The translations under genes were made by a program, and so were the position numbers. From the NCBI GenBank assembly GCA_033851845.1, contig JAWWOH010000083.1, forward strand, positions 5,052-69,051: 64,000 nt of DNA. The letters are read 5' to 3'. The notes beneath the pieces are model-generated. The model made no database searches and had not been told where the DNA came from. It saw nothing but the letters and a program-made list of their open reading frames with translations. This document shows positions 41,623-50,163 of this stretch, piece by piece. How positions within the stretch are numbered: position 1 is the stretch's first letter; each line of letters starts with the position of its first letter. The stretch comes from RYN-124 sp033851845. Lineage in GTDB: Bacteria; Actinomycetota; Actinomycetes; Mycobacteriales; SCTD01.

Positions 41623-43258
41623 ACCGTACGACGGACAGGCACCGCTCGGGGTTGCTCGGGACAGAGGGCTTGGCGGTCTGCGGGCCGGCCGCGGGGTCGA
41701 AGAGGTAGGCGTCGGCCGAGGTGTCGTGCAGGTGCTGCACCTGATGGCTGACGGTCCGGATGCGGGCCAGCATGTCGTCGATCGTCCCGAGCCGGGCCTT
41801 GGCCACCAGGTGGTGACTGGACACCACCCAGACGCGGTCGGTGAAGAAGCGCCCGGTCTCCAGGGCGGGCCGGTCGTTGCACGGCCCGGTGCCGGCGCGG
41901 GACGCGAACAGGATGACGCCGTCACGGCTGACACCGACCCGTCGCGCGTAGTAGTCGAACGGGCCTTGCGACCCGATCTCCACCAGGACGATGTCCGACA
42001 GCTGCCGCTCCTTGGCGAGTGCGTGGAGCAACGGCTCCAGCTCCTCGACCTCCTGCACCTGGACGGTGCGTCGCAGACCGGTCCCGATGGCCGGCGCGTA
42101 GACGACCGTGAGCAGCGCGGAGGCGACGAGCAACCAGGCCAGACCGCCGGGCTCGAGCCGATGGGGGAGAGCGGCTGCGATCGCGAGCGCGACCAGCGGG
42201 ACGAGCCAGAGCGCGAGGCGGTCGGCAAAGGGGTAGACGTGCAGCGCCGCGGCGAGCAGCGCGAGTGGGACGGCTGCCCACGTCAGCACCGCCCAGCGCC
42301 CGGCCAGCAGCGTCAGCCGTACCAGCCCACAGGCGAGCACCAGCAGGCCGATCACGCGCAACGACATGTGCAGCGGGTTGGCCGCGACGGCGTACCAGCG
42401 GGACACGAACCAGCCAGGCAGTCCGAGCAGGGAGTGCGGGTACGTGTGCCGCCAGTAGTTCGACACCTCGGTGCTGTTCTCGATCGAGTGCAAGGTCACG
42501 GCGTACGACGACAGGAACGACACCACCCACGGGCTGAGCACGAGCGCGACCCGCAGGGCACGGCGGCGGTCGTCCGAGACGAACGGGCGCGCGACCAGCA
42601 GGACGCTGATGCCGGCAAGGGCGAGCACCGCGACGTGCGAGAACCAGACGGACACCGCCCCGATGAGGACCAGCCGGCGCAGCGGCGGACCGTCGTCGGT
42701 GCGGCTGCTGACCTCGTGGGCGAGCAGCCCGAGCAACAGCACGACGAGCACGTCGGAGGAGTACTGCTTGACCTCGTTCGAGTAGTAGATGAGCGCCGGG
42801 TGCAGGGCGACGAGCAGAACGGCGACGGGGACGAGGACGTCCGGCAGCAGTCGTCGGGCCGTGACCCAGCTCAGCGCGACCACAGCGAGACCGGCCAGCA
42901 GCGGGACGATGCGAAGGGCCCGTTCGCCCGAGCCGAACAGCACCACCATGAGGTGCTCGAGCTCGAGCCAGATCAGCGGCGCGACCTGGAAGTGCAGCAG
43001 CGGCTCCGTCGCGAGCTGACCGAACCCGCGGTGCACGACGTTGTCGGCGATGAGCACCTCGTCGAGCCACAGCGACCGGCCACCGAGCCACTGCCGCAGC
43101 CGGGCGATGACGCCGAACGCGACGAAGGCGATCGGCGCCCACTCCACCCACAGGGTGCGCAGGAAGACGGGAGCGGTCCGCCCCGGAGCGCGGTGCCGCG
43201 CTTCGCGCGTCGTACGAGGTGGGCGTCCCCCGACCGCGGCGGAGGGCGCTGAGGTCAT
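41612..43258 (-). CDS. Polytopic membrane glycosyltransferase (GT39/ArnT-like)
   Basis: A 548-residue membrane protein with about ten hydrophobic helices. The first extracytoplasmic loop has LGGRSLWLDEVLIADN, the Asp-Glu feature of GT-C enzymes that use polyprenyl-phosphate sugars, and ALIYYSNEVKQYSSDV is a frequent motif in this group. The last about 130 residues form a soluble domain. It lies 7 nt after a GT2 gene of the dolichol-phosphate-sugar synthase type, which would make its donor. ATG43258 was chosen; 21 in-frame upstream residues overlap the GT2 gene. Confidence 0.85.
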   Translation of the reverse strand: MTSAPSAAVGGRPPRTTREARHRAPGRTAPVFLRTLWVEWAPIAFVAFGVIARLRQWLGGRSLWLDEVLIADNVVHRGFGQLATEPLLHFQVAPLIWLELEHLMVVLFGSGERALRIVPLLAGLAVVALSWVTARRLLPDVLVPVAVLLVALHPALIYYSNEVKQYSSDVLVVLLLGLLAHEVSSRTDDGPPLRRLVLIGAVSVWFSHVAVLALAGISVLLVARPFVSDDRRRALRVALVLSPWVVSFLSSYAVTLHSIENSTEVSNYWRHTYPHSLLGLPGWFVSRWYAVAANPLHMSLRVIGLLVLACGLVRLTLLAGRWAVLTWAAVPLALLAAALHVYPFADRLALWLVPLVALAIAAALPHRLEPGGLAWLLVASALLTVVYAPAIGTGLRRTVQVQEVEELEPLLHALAKERQLSDIVLVEIGSQGPFDYYARRVGVSRDGVILFASRAGTGPCNDRPALETGRFFTDRVWVVSSHHLVAKARLGTIDDMLARIRTVSHQVQHLHDTSADAYLFDPAAGPQTAKPSVPSNPERCLSVVRSTR

Positions 43259-43265
43259 TCCGCGC

Positions 43266-43958
43266 TCACGGCTTCCGGGCCCGCGCCCGCTCCCTGGTGA
43301 GGATCCAGACGGCTTCGACACCGTCCTTCCAGGTGAGTTTCTTGCCCTCCTCGCGGGTGCGCGCCTTGTAGCTGATCGGGACCTCGTGCGGACGGTGACC
43401 GCGACCGAGCAGCTTGCCGGTCAGCTCTGCCTCCATGCCGAAGCCCTTCGCGCGGATGTCGAGTTCGCGGTAGAGCGGCAGCGGCATCAGCTTGAAGCAG
43501 GTCTCGAGGTCGCTGATCCAGCAGTCGAAGATGGCGCAGGCGTAGAGCGTCACCAGCTTGTTGCCGACGACGTACCAGAAGCTGTACGACGTGTGGGCGC
43601 CGAAGCTGCGCGTGCCGTAGACCACCTGCGCCTCGCCGGCGAGGATCGGCTGCAGCAGCATCGGGATCTCCTCGGGGGAGTACTCGAGGTCCGCGTCGCA
43701 GATGACGAGGTAGTCGCCGGTGGCGGCATGCGCCGCAGTGCGGATGGCGGCGCCCTTGCCGCGGTTGTGCGGGTGGTGCAGGACCGTCGCGCGGGGGTCG
43801 CCGACGGCGGTCAGCAGCTCGCGGGTGGCGTCGGTGCTGCCGTCGTCGACGATGACGAACTCGACCTCGCACGGGTAGTCGACGTCGAGCATGTGCTTGA
43901 TCGCCGCGACGACCGTGGGCGCCTCGTTGTAGACCGGCACGAGGACCGACAGCTTCAC
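43266..43958 (-). CDS. Family 2 glycosyltransferase (polyprenyl-phosphate sugar synthase-like)
   Basis: A 230-residue GT-A enzyme. Motifs: LSVLVPVYNEAPTVV, VIVDDGSTDATREL, NRGKGAAIRTA, the metal-binding ICDADLEY and DLETCFKLM. No membrane segment is present. The layout matches DPM1/Ppm-like synthases that load a sugar onto polyprenyl phosphate. The downstream GT-C gene is the likely user. The GTG start lies 7 nt after TAGCGT. Confidence 0.92.
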   Translation of the reverse strand: MKLSVLVPVYNEAPTVVAAIKHMLDVDYPCEVEFVIVDDGSTDATRELLTAVGDPRATVLHHPHNRGKGAAIRTAAHAATGDYLVICDADLEYSPEEIPMLLQPILAGEAQVVYGTRSFGAHTSYSFWYVVGNKLVTLYACAIFDCWISDLETCFKLMPLPLYRELDIRAKGFGMEAELTGKLLGRGHRPHEVPISYKARTREEGKKLTWKDGVEAVWILTRERARARKP

Positions 43959-43965
43959 ACCAACG

Positions 43966-43971
43966 ACGCTA
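43966..43971 (-). promoter_or_regulatory. -10 element of leaderless GT2 transcript
   Basis: Read on the minus strand, TAGCGT followed by a 7-nt gap and the GTG at 43958. Confidence 0.5.
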
Positions 43972-44092
43972 GCCGATCTTCGTCAGTACGCCGTGCAAGC
44001 GGCGGCTCACGATCCTGTGGATTGCCTTGGATGTCCTCGCATCCTGTGGACGGCGTTCTAGCTCTGTCAGTGGCTGTCTCCATGGTCGGCGC

Positions 44093-44734
44093 ATGACGAA
44101 GCCGCTCTACTCGCGAGAGGCGCTGGTCGTCACCGTCGCCTTCACGTCAACCATGACCGAGCTCCTGCACGCGCTTCAGTTGGAAGTGACCCCTGGACGA
44201 CGTGCCGCCATGTGGGCTCGGCTGAGCCACTACAAGATCGACACGTCTCACTGGGTGCGGTCGGATCACGCCCGCCGGAAGTACTCCGACGATGATCTGC
44301 GTCGGGCGGTCGCCGCCTCAGGAAGCATGGCGGAAGTGATGCGACGACTCGACATCAAGCTGACGGGTGGCTCGTACTCGCATCTGCGGCGTCGTATCCA
44401 GATGGCACAACTCGACACCTCCCACTTCCTCGGACAAGCGATCAACCGCGGCAAGCCGGGACGAAGGCGGCCGGCCGAAGCGATCCTGATCAGGTTGCCC
44501 CCTGCTTCACCGCGCCCCCGCGGCCACCTCCTCAAGCGAGCCATGATCGAGAGCGGCGTCCCTTACGAGTGCGCGCTGTGCGGTCTCGGTCCGCTTTGGC
44601 AGGGGCAGCCACTGAATTTGGCCGTCGACCACATCGACGGCGACTACCTCAACGGCCTGTTGGATAACCTGAGGTTCCTGTGCCCGAACTGCCACGCGCA
44701 GACCTCGACATGGTGCAGGCGCAAGGGGTCGTAG
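44093..44734 (+). CDS. HNH endonuclease overlapping a tRNA gene
   Basis: A 213-residue protein. The first 130 residues contain two helix-turn-helix-like segments of related sequence (spaced WARLSHYKIDTSHW and LRRRIQMAQLDTSHF). The C-terminal HNH/zinc-ribbon nuclease has paired cysteines CALC and CPNC and the catalytic AVDHIDGDYLNGLLDNLRF. Proteins with this repeat-plus-HNH layout are found in phages and actinobacterial accessory DNA. The ATG at 44093 was chosen; an in-frame upstream start adds 22 residues. The last three codons and stop (44725-44734) are the 5' end of a tRNA gene. Confidence 0.82.
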   Translation: MTKPLYSREALVVTVAFTSTMTELLHALQLEVTPGRRAAMWARLSHYKIDTSHWVRSDHARRKYSDDDLRRAVAASGSMAEVMRRLDIKLTGGSYSHLRRRIQMAQLDTSHFLGQAINRGKPGRRRPAEAILIRLPPASPRPRGHLLKRAMIESGVPYECALCGLGPLWQGQPLNLAVDHIDGDYLNGLLDNLRFLCPNCHAQTSTWCRRKGS

Positions 44735-44799
44735 CCCAACTGGCAGGAGGCGGGACCTTTAGGTGGTTCACAGTGCGAGTTCGAATCTCGCCGACCCCA
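44725..44799 (+). tRNA. tRNA with UAG anticodon (nominal Leu), short variable arm
   Basis: A 75-nt cloverleaf. Acceptor GGGGTCG / CGACCCC pairs fully with discriminator A. The D-arm is GCC / GGC with a 12-nt loop. The anticodon stem GGACC / GGTTC (one G-U) closes the loop TTTAGGT, giving anticodon UAG (reads CUA, Leu). The variable loop is only 5 nt, and the T-arm is GCGAG-TTCGAAT-CTCGC. CCA is not encoded. Bacterial tRNA-Leu normally has a long variable arm, so this is a non-canonical tRNA. It overlaps the end of the HNH gene. Confidence 0.8.
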
Positions 44800-44809
44800 C
44801 GAGAACCGA

Positions 44810-45283
44810 TCAGATGCCCAGGTCTCGGCGGAGCTTGGCGACGTGGCCGGTGGCTTTGACGCCGTACGAAGCCATGACGACCTTGCCCTGTTCGTCGAGC
44901 ACGAAGGTCGACCGGATCACGCCGACCACCGTCTTGCCGTAGAGCTGCTTCTCCCCGTACGCGCCGTACGCATTCAGCACCTCCTTCGACGGGTCGGAAA
45001 GCAGCGGGAAGGTCAGCCCCTCCTTCTCGCGGAACGTCGCCAGCTTCTCCGGCTTGTCCGGTGACAGCCCGATGACCTGGTAGCCGGCCGCATGAAGCGA
45101 CGACAGGCTGTCGCGGAAGTCGCAGGCCTGCGTCGTGCAACCCGGCGTCATGGCAGCGGGGTAGACGTACAAGACGACCCGACGGCCGAGGAAGTCCGAG
45201 AGCGAGACCGGCTTGCCGTCGGCGTCGTCGAGGGTGAACGCCGGCGCGACGTCGCCGGGCGAGAGGCGTGGAGTGGTGGGCAT
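44810..45283 (-). CDS. bcp: Thioredoxin-dependent peroxiredoxin (Bcp/PrxQ)
   Basis: A 157-residue peroxiredoxin that reduces hydroperoxides with thioredoxin. Peroxidatic Cys49 and resolving Cys54 lie in MTPGCTTQACDFRD, the PrxQ spacing. Downstream motifs GLSPDKPEKLATF and IRSTFVLDEQGKV are typical. TACCGT lies 6 nt before the ATG, suggesting leaderless expression. Divergent from the GH15 gene, with 36 nt between starts. Ends 11 nt from the tRNA. Confidence 0.94.
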   Translation of the reverse strand: MPTTPRLSPGDVAPAFTLDDADGKPVSLSDFLGRRVVLYVYPAAMTPGCTTQACDFRDSLSSLHAAGYQVIGLSPDKPEKLATFREKEGLTFPLLSDPSKEVLNAYGAYGEKQLYGKTVVGVIRSTFVLDEQGKVVMASYGVKATGHVAKLRRDLGI

Positions 45284-45319
45284 GACAGCACGGTACGACG
45301 CACAGGGCAGGATGCGGAG

Positions 45320-47182
45320 GTGACCCGTGAGCCGGAGCGTGGCCTGCTCATCGAGGACTACGCCGTCATCGGCGACACGTCCACGATGGCGCTGGTCGGA
45401 AAGGACGGCTCGATCGACTGGCTGTGCTTGCCACGGTTCGACTCGGAGGCCTGCTTCGCCAAGCTGCTCGGGACCGAGGACCACGGCCGCTGGCAGATCG
45501 TCCCGCGGCACTGGTCGCACGGCGTGGTGAAGCACATGAAGCGCTACTACCTCCCGGGCACGCTGGTCCTCGTCACCGAGTGGGCGACCGACGCCGGCAT
45601 CGTGCGGCTCACCGACGCCATGCCGCCGCGCGATCGGCACGCGGACGTCATCCGCAGAGTGGAGGGCATCGAGGGCGAGGTCGAGATGGCCATGCGCTAC
45701 ACCGTTCGCTTCGCCTACGGCTCGGCCGTGCCGTGGGTCCGGCACGTCACCGATGACAAGGGCGTCGACGGCGTCGTCGCAGTGGCCGGTCCGGATGCCC
45801 TGGTGCTTCGAGGCGATGTCCTGCCCGAGCCCGACCGCAGCAGCGAGCAGCGCGCCCATCACACCTACTTCACGGTCAAGGCGGGCGACACCCTCGACAT
45901 GTCGCTGTCGTGGTTTCCCTCGCACGAGCAGATGCCGCATCCGCACGAGGTCGAGGAGGGCCTTCGGCGTACCGAGTCGTTCTGGACGGACTGGACGGCC
46001 AACTCGACGTACGACGGCCCGTATGTCGAAGCCGTGCAGCGCTCGCTCATCACGTTGAAGGGGATGACCTACCAGCCGACCGGTGGCATCGTCGCGGCAC
46101 CGACGACGTCACTGCCCGAGCACATCGGCGGTCCGCGCAACTGGGACTACCGCTACTGCTGGCTGCGCGACGCGACCCTGGTCCTCAATGCGCTGCTGTC
46201 GGCGAGCCATCTGGAGGAGGCCGGCCGCTGGCGGCAGTGGCTGCTACGCGCGGTCGCCGGTGCCCCCGACCAGTTGCAGATCCTCTACGGCCTGGCGGGG
46301 GAGCGGCACCTGCCCGAGGTGGAGCTGGACTGGCTGCCCGGATACGAGAACAGCCGGCCCGTGCGCATCGGCAACGCCGCCTCGAAGCAGTTCCAGCTCG
46401 ATGTGTACGGCGAGGTCATCTCTGCGCTGTTCGCCGCCCGCGAGGCCGGCCTCAAGGGTGATGACGAGTCCTGGACACTGCAGCGGTCGATCCTCACGCA
46501 CCTCGAGAAGGTGATGTGGCTGCCCGACTCCGGGCTTTGGGAGGTCCGCGGACCGGAGCGGCACTTCACCTACAGCAAGGTGATGACGTGGGTCGCGTTC
46601 GACCGCGCGGTGCGGTCGGTCGAGACGCATCACCTCGAGGGACCCGTCGAGCACTGGCGCGAGCTGCGCGACGCGATCCACACCGAGATCTGCGCCAAGG
46701 CGTGGAACGACGGGCTCGGCGCGTTCACGCAGTACTACGGCGGCGACGAGCTCGACGCGTCGCTGCTCGTCATGCCCACTGTCGGCTTTCTGCCCGCGAC
46801 CGATCCTCGGTTCCTGTCCACCGTGGACGCCATCAACGGCACGTTGCGTTCCGGCGTCTTCGTCGACCGCTACCAGACCAAGGAGCACATCGACGGGCTC
46901 CCGCCGGGCGAGGGCTCCTTCCTGGCGTGCTCCTTCTGGCTCGTCAGCGCGCTTGCCCTGGCCGGCCGCATGGACGAGGCGACGGAGCTTTTCGAAGGCC
47001 TGTTGAACCTCCGCAACGACGTCGGTCTGCTGGCGGAGGAGTACGACGCCGAGGCCGGACGGATGACCGGAAACTTCCCGCAGGCGTTCTCGCACCTCGC
47101 CCTCGTCGAGGCCGCCAGTACGCTCGAGGCGGTGGGTTCTTCGGTGGGGCAGCAGGGCAGTACCAAGGGCAGTAGGGACTGA
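45320..47182 (+). CDS. Glycoside hydrolase family 15 (glucoamylase/trehalase-like)
   Basis: A 620-residue intracellular GH15 enzyme. The N-terminal beta domain begins LLIEDYAVIGDTSTMALVG and includes GSIDWLCLPRFDSEACFA. The (alpha/alpha)6 barrel has the family signature RNWDYRYCWLRDATLVL and, near the end, GEGSFLACSFWLVSALALAG with the expected catalytic Glu region. In mycobacteria, relatives of this architecture act on trehalose; others release glucose from alpha-glucans. The GTG was chosen because the conserved N-terminus starts just after it. Confidence 0.92.
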   Translation: MTREPERGLLIEDYAVIGDTSTMALVGKDGSIDWLCLPRFDSEACFAKLLGTEDHGRWQIVPRHWSHGVVKHMKRYYLPGTLVLVTEWATDAGIVRLTDAMPPRDRHADVIRRVEGIEGEVEMAMRYTVRFAYGSAVPWVRHVTDDKGVDGVVAVAGPDALVLRGDVLPEPDRSSEQRAHHTYFTVKAGDTLDMSLSWFPSHEQMPHPHEVEEGLRRTESFWTDWTANSTYDGPYVEAVQRSLITLKGMTYQPTGGIVAAPTTSLPEHIGGPRNWDYRYCWLRDATLVLNALLSASHLEEAGRWRQWLLRAVAGAPDQLQILYGLAGERHLPEVELDWLPGYENSRPVRIGNAASKQFQLDVYGEVISALFAAREAGLKGDDESWTLQRSILTHLEKVMWLPDSGLWEVRGPERHFTYSKVMTWVAFDRAVRSVETHHLEGPVEHWRELRDAIHTEICAKAWNDGLGAFTQYYGGDELDASLLVMPTVGFLPATDPRFLSTVDAINGTLRSGVFVDRYQTKEHIDGLPPGEGSFLACSFWLVSALALAGRMDEATELFEGLLNLRNDVGLLAEEYDAEAGRMTGNFPQAFSHLALVEAASTLEAVGSSVGQQGSTKGSRD

Positions 47183-47196
47183 GGGAACACACTCGG

Positions 47197-47706
47197 ATGG
47201 TTGAGGAGAAGCACGTGGCGGCGAACGACCCGGTCGACAAGCCGAAGGCGCCGCGCAAGAAGGCCGCGCCCAAGGCCGCTCCGAAGGCGGCCGCGGATCC
47301 CGAGCAGCTTGCTGCCGACATCGAGCGCACCCGCGAGGAGCTGGCCGAGACGCTCGACGCGATCGCCGAGAAGGTGAGCCCCAAGCGGGTGGCGAAGCGC
47401 ACCACCAAGAAGGTGACGAACGCCGTGAAGGACACGGCGCACGATGCCGCGGAAGCGGTGCGGGACACCGCGAGCAGCGCCAAGGACGAGCTGTCCGGCC
47501 ACGCCGAGCAGACCGCCACCACCCCGGAGCCGATCTCGCTGGTCGCGAGCGAGGCTGCGCCGCCGGCGCCGCCCTACGACCCGTCGACCGCGCCGTACGC
47601 AGTGCCGGCGTACGCCCCCTCTGAGCCGATCATCAAGAAGGAGTACGTCGTCGCGGGTGCGGCGGTGGGACTGCTCGCGTGGTGGCTGCTGCGCCGACGC
47701 AAGTAG
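47197..47706 (+). CDS. DUF3618 membrane-tethered protein
   Basis: A 169-residue protein. The Lys/Ala/Pro-rich N-terminus is followed by the DUF3618 signature DIERTREELAETLDAIAEKV at about 48-67, an amphipathic Ala/Lys helix, a Pro-rich linker and a single C-terminal transmembrane helix (VVAGAAVGLLAWWLL) ending in RRRK. DUF3618 proteins are found next to general stress or membrane-homeostasis genes in actinobacteria; their role is unknown. It lies 14 nt after the GH15 gene. Confidence 0.87.
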   Translation: MVEEKHVAANDPVDKPKAPRKKAAPKAAPKAAADPEQLAADIERTREELAETLDAIAEKVSPKRVAKRTTKKVTNAVKDTAHDAAEAVRDTASSAKDELSGHAEQTATTPEPISLVASEAAPPAPPYDPSTAPYAVPAYAPSEPIIKKEYVVAGAAVGLLAWWLLRRRK

Positions 47707-47710
47707 CGGC

Positions 47711-48409
47711 TCAGCCCTCGGTCGAGTCCGTCGGCAGGTCGATCAGACCGCTGCTCAGCGCCGACGTGACCGCCTCGACGCGGGTGCGTGCCTCGAGCTT
47801 CGACAGCACGTTGCTGACGTGGTTCTTCACAGTGTTCTCACTGATGAACAGCTCGCTGGCGATCTCGCGGTTGCTCATCGAGCGGGCCAGCAGGTTGAGG
47901 ACCTCGAGCTCCCGCGCCGAGAGTCCGGCGGTCACGAGGTGGGTCGGGGCAGTGGGCTTGGCGTCCTCGCGGAAGGCGCTCAGGACGGCGCTTGCCGCCT
48001 CGGGCGGCAGCAGGGACTGACCGGCGTGCACGGCACGCAGCGCGGACGGGAACTCCTCCACCGGGTGCTGCTTGGACAGGAACCCGATGGCGCCGGCGCG
48101 GAAGGCCTCGACCATGTCCTCGACCTTGTCGGTGCCGGACAGCACGAGGATGCGCGCGGACGGGGCAGCCACGTGCAGCTGGCCGACGTACGCCAGCCCG
48201 CTGCGACCGCCGAGGTCGAGGTCGAGCAGGATCAGGTCGGGAGCGAGCTCCGCGACTGCCTCCACTGCCTCGGCGCCGGTGGCGGCCTCGCCGACGACGT
48301 GCAGGTCGGACTCGAGGTCCAGCTGCAGCCTGAGCAGCTGTCGCCACATCTGGTGGTCGTCCACGAGGAAGACGAGGATCTGCTCTGCCGAAATCCCGGG
48401 GTGCCCCAT
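47711..48409 (-). CDS. NarL/FixJ-family response regulator
   Basis: A 232-residue regulator. The receiver domain (about 10-125) has acidic FLVDDHQ, phosphoacceptor Asp in ILLDLDLGG, Ser in VLSGTD and Lys in LSKQHP. The LuxR-type HTH is at about 165-220 (LSARELEVLNLLARSMSNREIA, then SENTVKNHVSNVLSKL split over two helices). No kinase gene is adjacent, so it is an orphan. TATGCT lies 8 nt before the ATG. It converges with the DUF3618 gene. Confidence 0.93.
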   Translation of the reverse strand: MGHPGISAEQILVFLVDDHQMWRQLLRLQLDLESDLHVVGEAATGAEAVEAVAELAPDLILLDLDLGGRSGLAYVGQLHVAAPSARILVLSGTDKVEDMVEAFRAGAIGFLSKQHPVEEFPSALRAVHAGQSLLPPEAASAVLSAFREDAKPTAPTHLVTAGLSARELEVLNLLARSMSNREIASELFISENTVKNHVSNVLSKLEARTRVEAVTSALSSGLIDLPTDSTEG

Positions 48410-48457
48410 AACGCGGGAGCATAGTGACCACCCCCGCAGCCTGTTGATCTTGGGGCG

Positions 48458-49573
48458 TCAGCCGCCCGTGACGAACAGCTCGTCCGGCGGTGCGGGGTCG
48501 TCGGCAGTCTCCAGCCAGCGTTCCGGTATGGATACCGGCTTCGGCCCCTGCAGGTGACCGCGCGGCAACCGGTGGGCGTCGGGCGGCAGGCCCGCCGACG
48601 GGTCCAGCTCGTCGAGCAGCGCGTCCAGCTCCGCCAGTGACGACACCAGGCCGAGGCTGTGCCGTCGTACACCGCCTGCGGGGTAGCCCGTGAGGTACCA
48701 CCCCACGTGCTTGCGAAAGTCGCGCACCGCCATCGGCTCACTGCCGCCGAACGCGTCGACGAGCAACCGCGCGTGCCGACGCATCACGTCGGCGACCTCC
48801 CCCAGCGTCGGCGGTCCCTGCACCGGCCGGCCGGCGAACGCGTCTGCGAGGTCGCGGAACAGCCATGGCTTGCCGAGACAGCCGCGGCCGATGACTACGC
48901 CGTCGCAGCCGGTCTCCTGCATCATCTGCACGGCGTGCTCGGCCGCCCAGATGTCACCGTTGCCGAGCACCGGGATCGACGTCACCGTCGCCTTCAGCTC
49001 GGCGATGGCCGGCCAGTCGGCGCGGCCGGAGTAGAGCTGCTCGGCGGTGCGCGCGTGCAGGGTGATCGCCGCTGCACCGGCCTCCTCGGCTGTGCGACCG
49101 GCCTCGAGGTAGGTGAGGATCGTGTCGTCGACGCCCTTGCGCATCTTCACGGTGACCGGCACCGAGCCGGCCGCTCGCACGGCGGCCGAGACGAGAGAGC
49201 CGAACAGCACGCGATGCACCGGCAGTGCCGCCCCGCCGCCCCGGCGCGTCACTTTCGGCGAGGGGCAGCCCATGTTGAGGTCGATGTGGTCGACACCGAC
49301 GTCGTCGACCATCACCCGGACCGCCTCGGCCACGACGCGCGGATCCACGGCGTAGAGCTGCAGGCTGCGCACCGACTCGTCGGCGCCGAACTGGACCATC
49401 CGGCGGGTCGTCGCGTTGCCCTGGATCAGCGCCCGGGCCGACACCATCTCGCTGACGTAGAGCCCGGCACCGTAGCTGCGACAGAGCGTGCGAAACGCCG
49501 CGTTCGTGACGCCGGCCATCGGGGCGAGCACGACGGGTGGGTCGACCTCGATCGGCCCGATCTTCAGGACCAC
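48458..49573 (-). CDS. dusB: tRNA-dihydrouridine synthase (DusB-type)
   Basis: A 371-residue FMN enzyme that reduces uridines in the tRNA D-loop. Motifs: VVLAPMAGVTNAAFR, HIDLNMGCPSPKVTRRGGG, catalytic-loop region YSGRADWPAIAEL, VLGNGDIW and GVVIGRGCLGKPWLF. The family's usual catalytic Cys sits in NMGCPSP. The C-terminal RNA-binding helical domain follows. The GTG start overlaps the maf stop by 10 nt, so the two are co-translated. Confidence 0.93.
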   Translation of the reverse strand: MVLKIGPIEVDPPVVLAPMAGVTNAAFRTLCRSYGAGLYVSEMVSARALIQGNATTRRMVQFGADESVRSLQLYAVDPRVVAEAVRVMVDDVGVDHIDLNMGCPSPKVTRRGGGAALPVHRVLFGSLVSAAVRAAGSVPVTVKMRKGVDDTILTYLEAGRTAEEAGAAAITLHARTAEQLYSGRADWPAIAELKATVTSIPVLGNGDIWAAEHAVQMMQETGCDGVVIGRGCLGKPWLFRDLADAFAGRPVQGPPTLGEVADVMRRHARLLVDAFGGSEPMAVRDFRKHVGWYLTGYPAGGVRRHSLGLVSSLAELDALLDELDPSAGLPPDAHRLPRGHLQGPKPVSIPERWLETADDPAPPDELFVTGG

Positions 49574-50163
49574 AGGTCCGTCACCCGCACTCCCAGCTTG
49601 GCCAGCAGCTCGCGCAGCAGCGGCAGCGAGATCCCGATGACGTTGCCCGCATCGCCGTCGATGCCGTCGACGAACGCCGATGCCCGACCGTCGATCGTGA
49701 ACGGTCCAGCGACCTGCATTGCCTCGTCGCTACCGGCGTACGCCGAGATCTCGTCGTCGTCCGGCGTACCGAAGCGCACCGTCGTCTCGCCCACGGCGGA
49801 CACCTGTGCACCGGTAGCGGTGTCGATGACGCAGTGGCCGGTGAGCAGCACGCCCTGGCGGCCGCGCAGCCGTTGCCAGCGGGCCACGACCTCGTCGCGG
49901 GTTGCTGCTTTGCCGAGCACGGTCCCGTCGAACAGGAGCATGGAGTCGCACCCGATGACGAGCGCGTCGCGGTGCCCCGCCGCGACCACCTCCGCCTTGC
50001 GGACCGCCAGCTGCTCGACCAGCTCTCGGGGGTCGTCGATGCGCAGGCTGTCCTCGTCGAACCCGCTGACCAGCACCACGGGGTCGAGCCCGGCGTCGCG
50101 CAGCAGTCGCAGCCGGGCCGGCGAGGCGGAGGCAAGGACGAGCGGGCGGGCGGTCACGACCAC
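49564..50163 (-). CDS. maf: Maf-family nucleotide pyrophosphatase
   Basis: A 199-residue dTTP/UTP-type house-cleaning pyrophosphatase of the Maf family, historically linked to septum formation. Motifs: LVLASASPARLRLLRDAG, VIGCDSMLLFDG, GKAATRDEVVARW, LLTGHCVI and the C-terminal DGDAGNVIGISLPLL. Some Maf proteins also hydrolyse modified nucleotides. The start is contiguous with the end of the NmrA-like gene, and the stop lies inside dusB. Confidence 0.93.
   Translation of the reverse strand: MVVTARPLVLASASPARLRLLRDAGLDPVVLVSGFDEDSLRIDDPRELVEQLAVRKAEVVAAGHRDALVIGCDSMLLFDGTVLGKAATRDEVVARWQRLRGRQGVLLTGHCVIDTATGAQVSAVGETTVRFGTPDDDEISAYAGSDEAMQVAGPFTIDGRASAFVDGIDGDAGNVIGISLPLLRELLAKLGVRVTDLWS

Noticed and set aside
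41549..43252. Long plus-strand open frame antisense to the GT39-like gene
   Set aside because: Low-complexity Arg/Gln/Asp-rich translation with no domain; the minus strand has transmembrane helices and GT-C motifs.
44485..44500. GATCAGGTT in the HNH gene as a third copy of the 33.6-kb hairpin
   Set aside because: Only about 9 nt match and there is no complementary arm nearby.
44757..44763. Amber-suppressor tRNA
   Set aside because: An amber suppressor needs anticodon CUA. The loop TTTAGGT gives UAG, which reads CUA codons.
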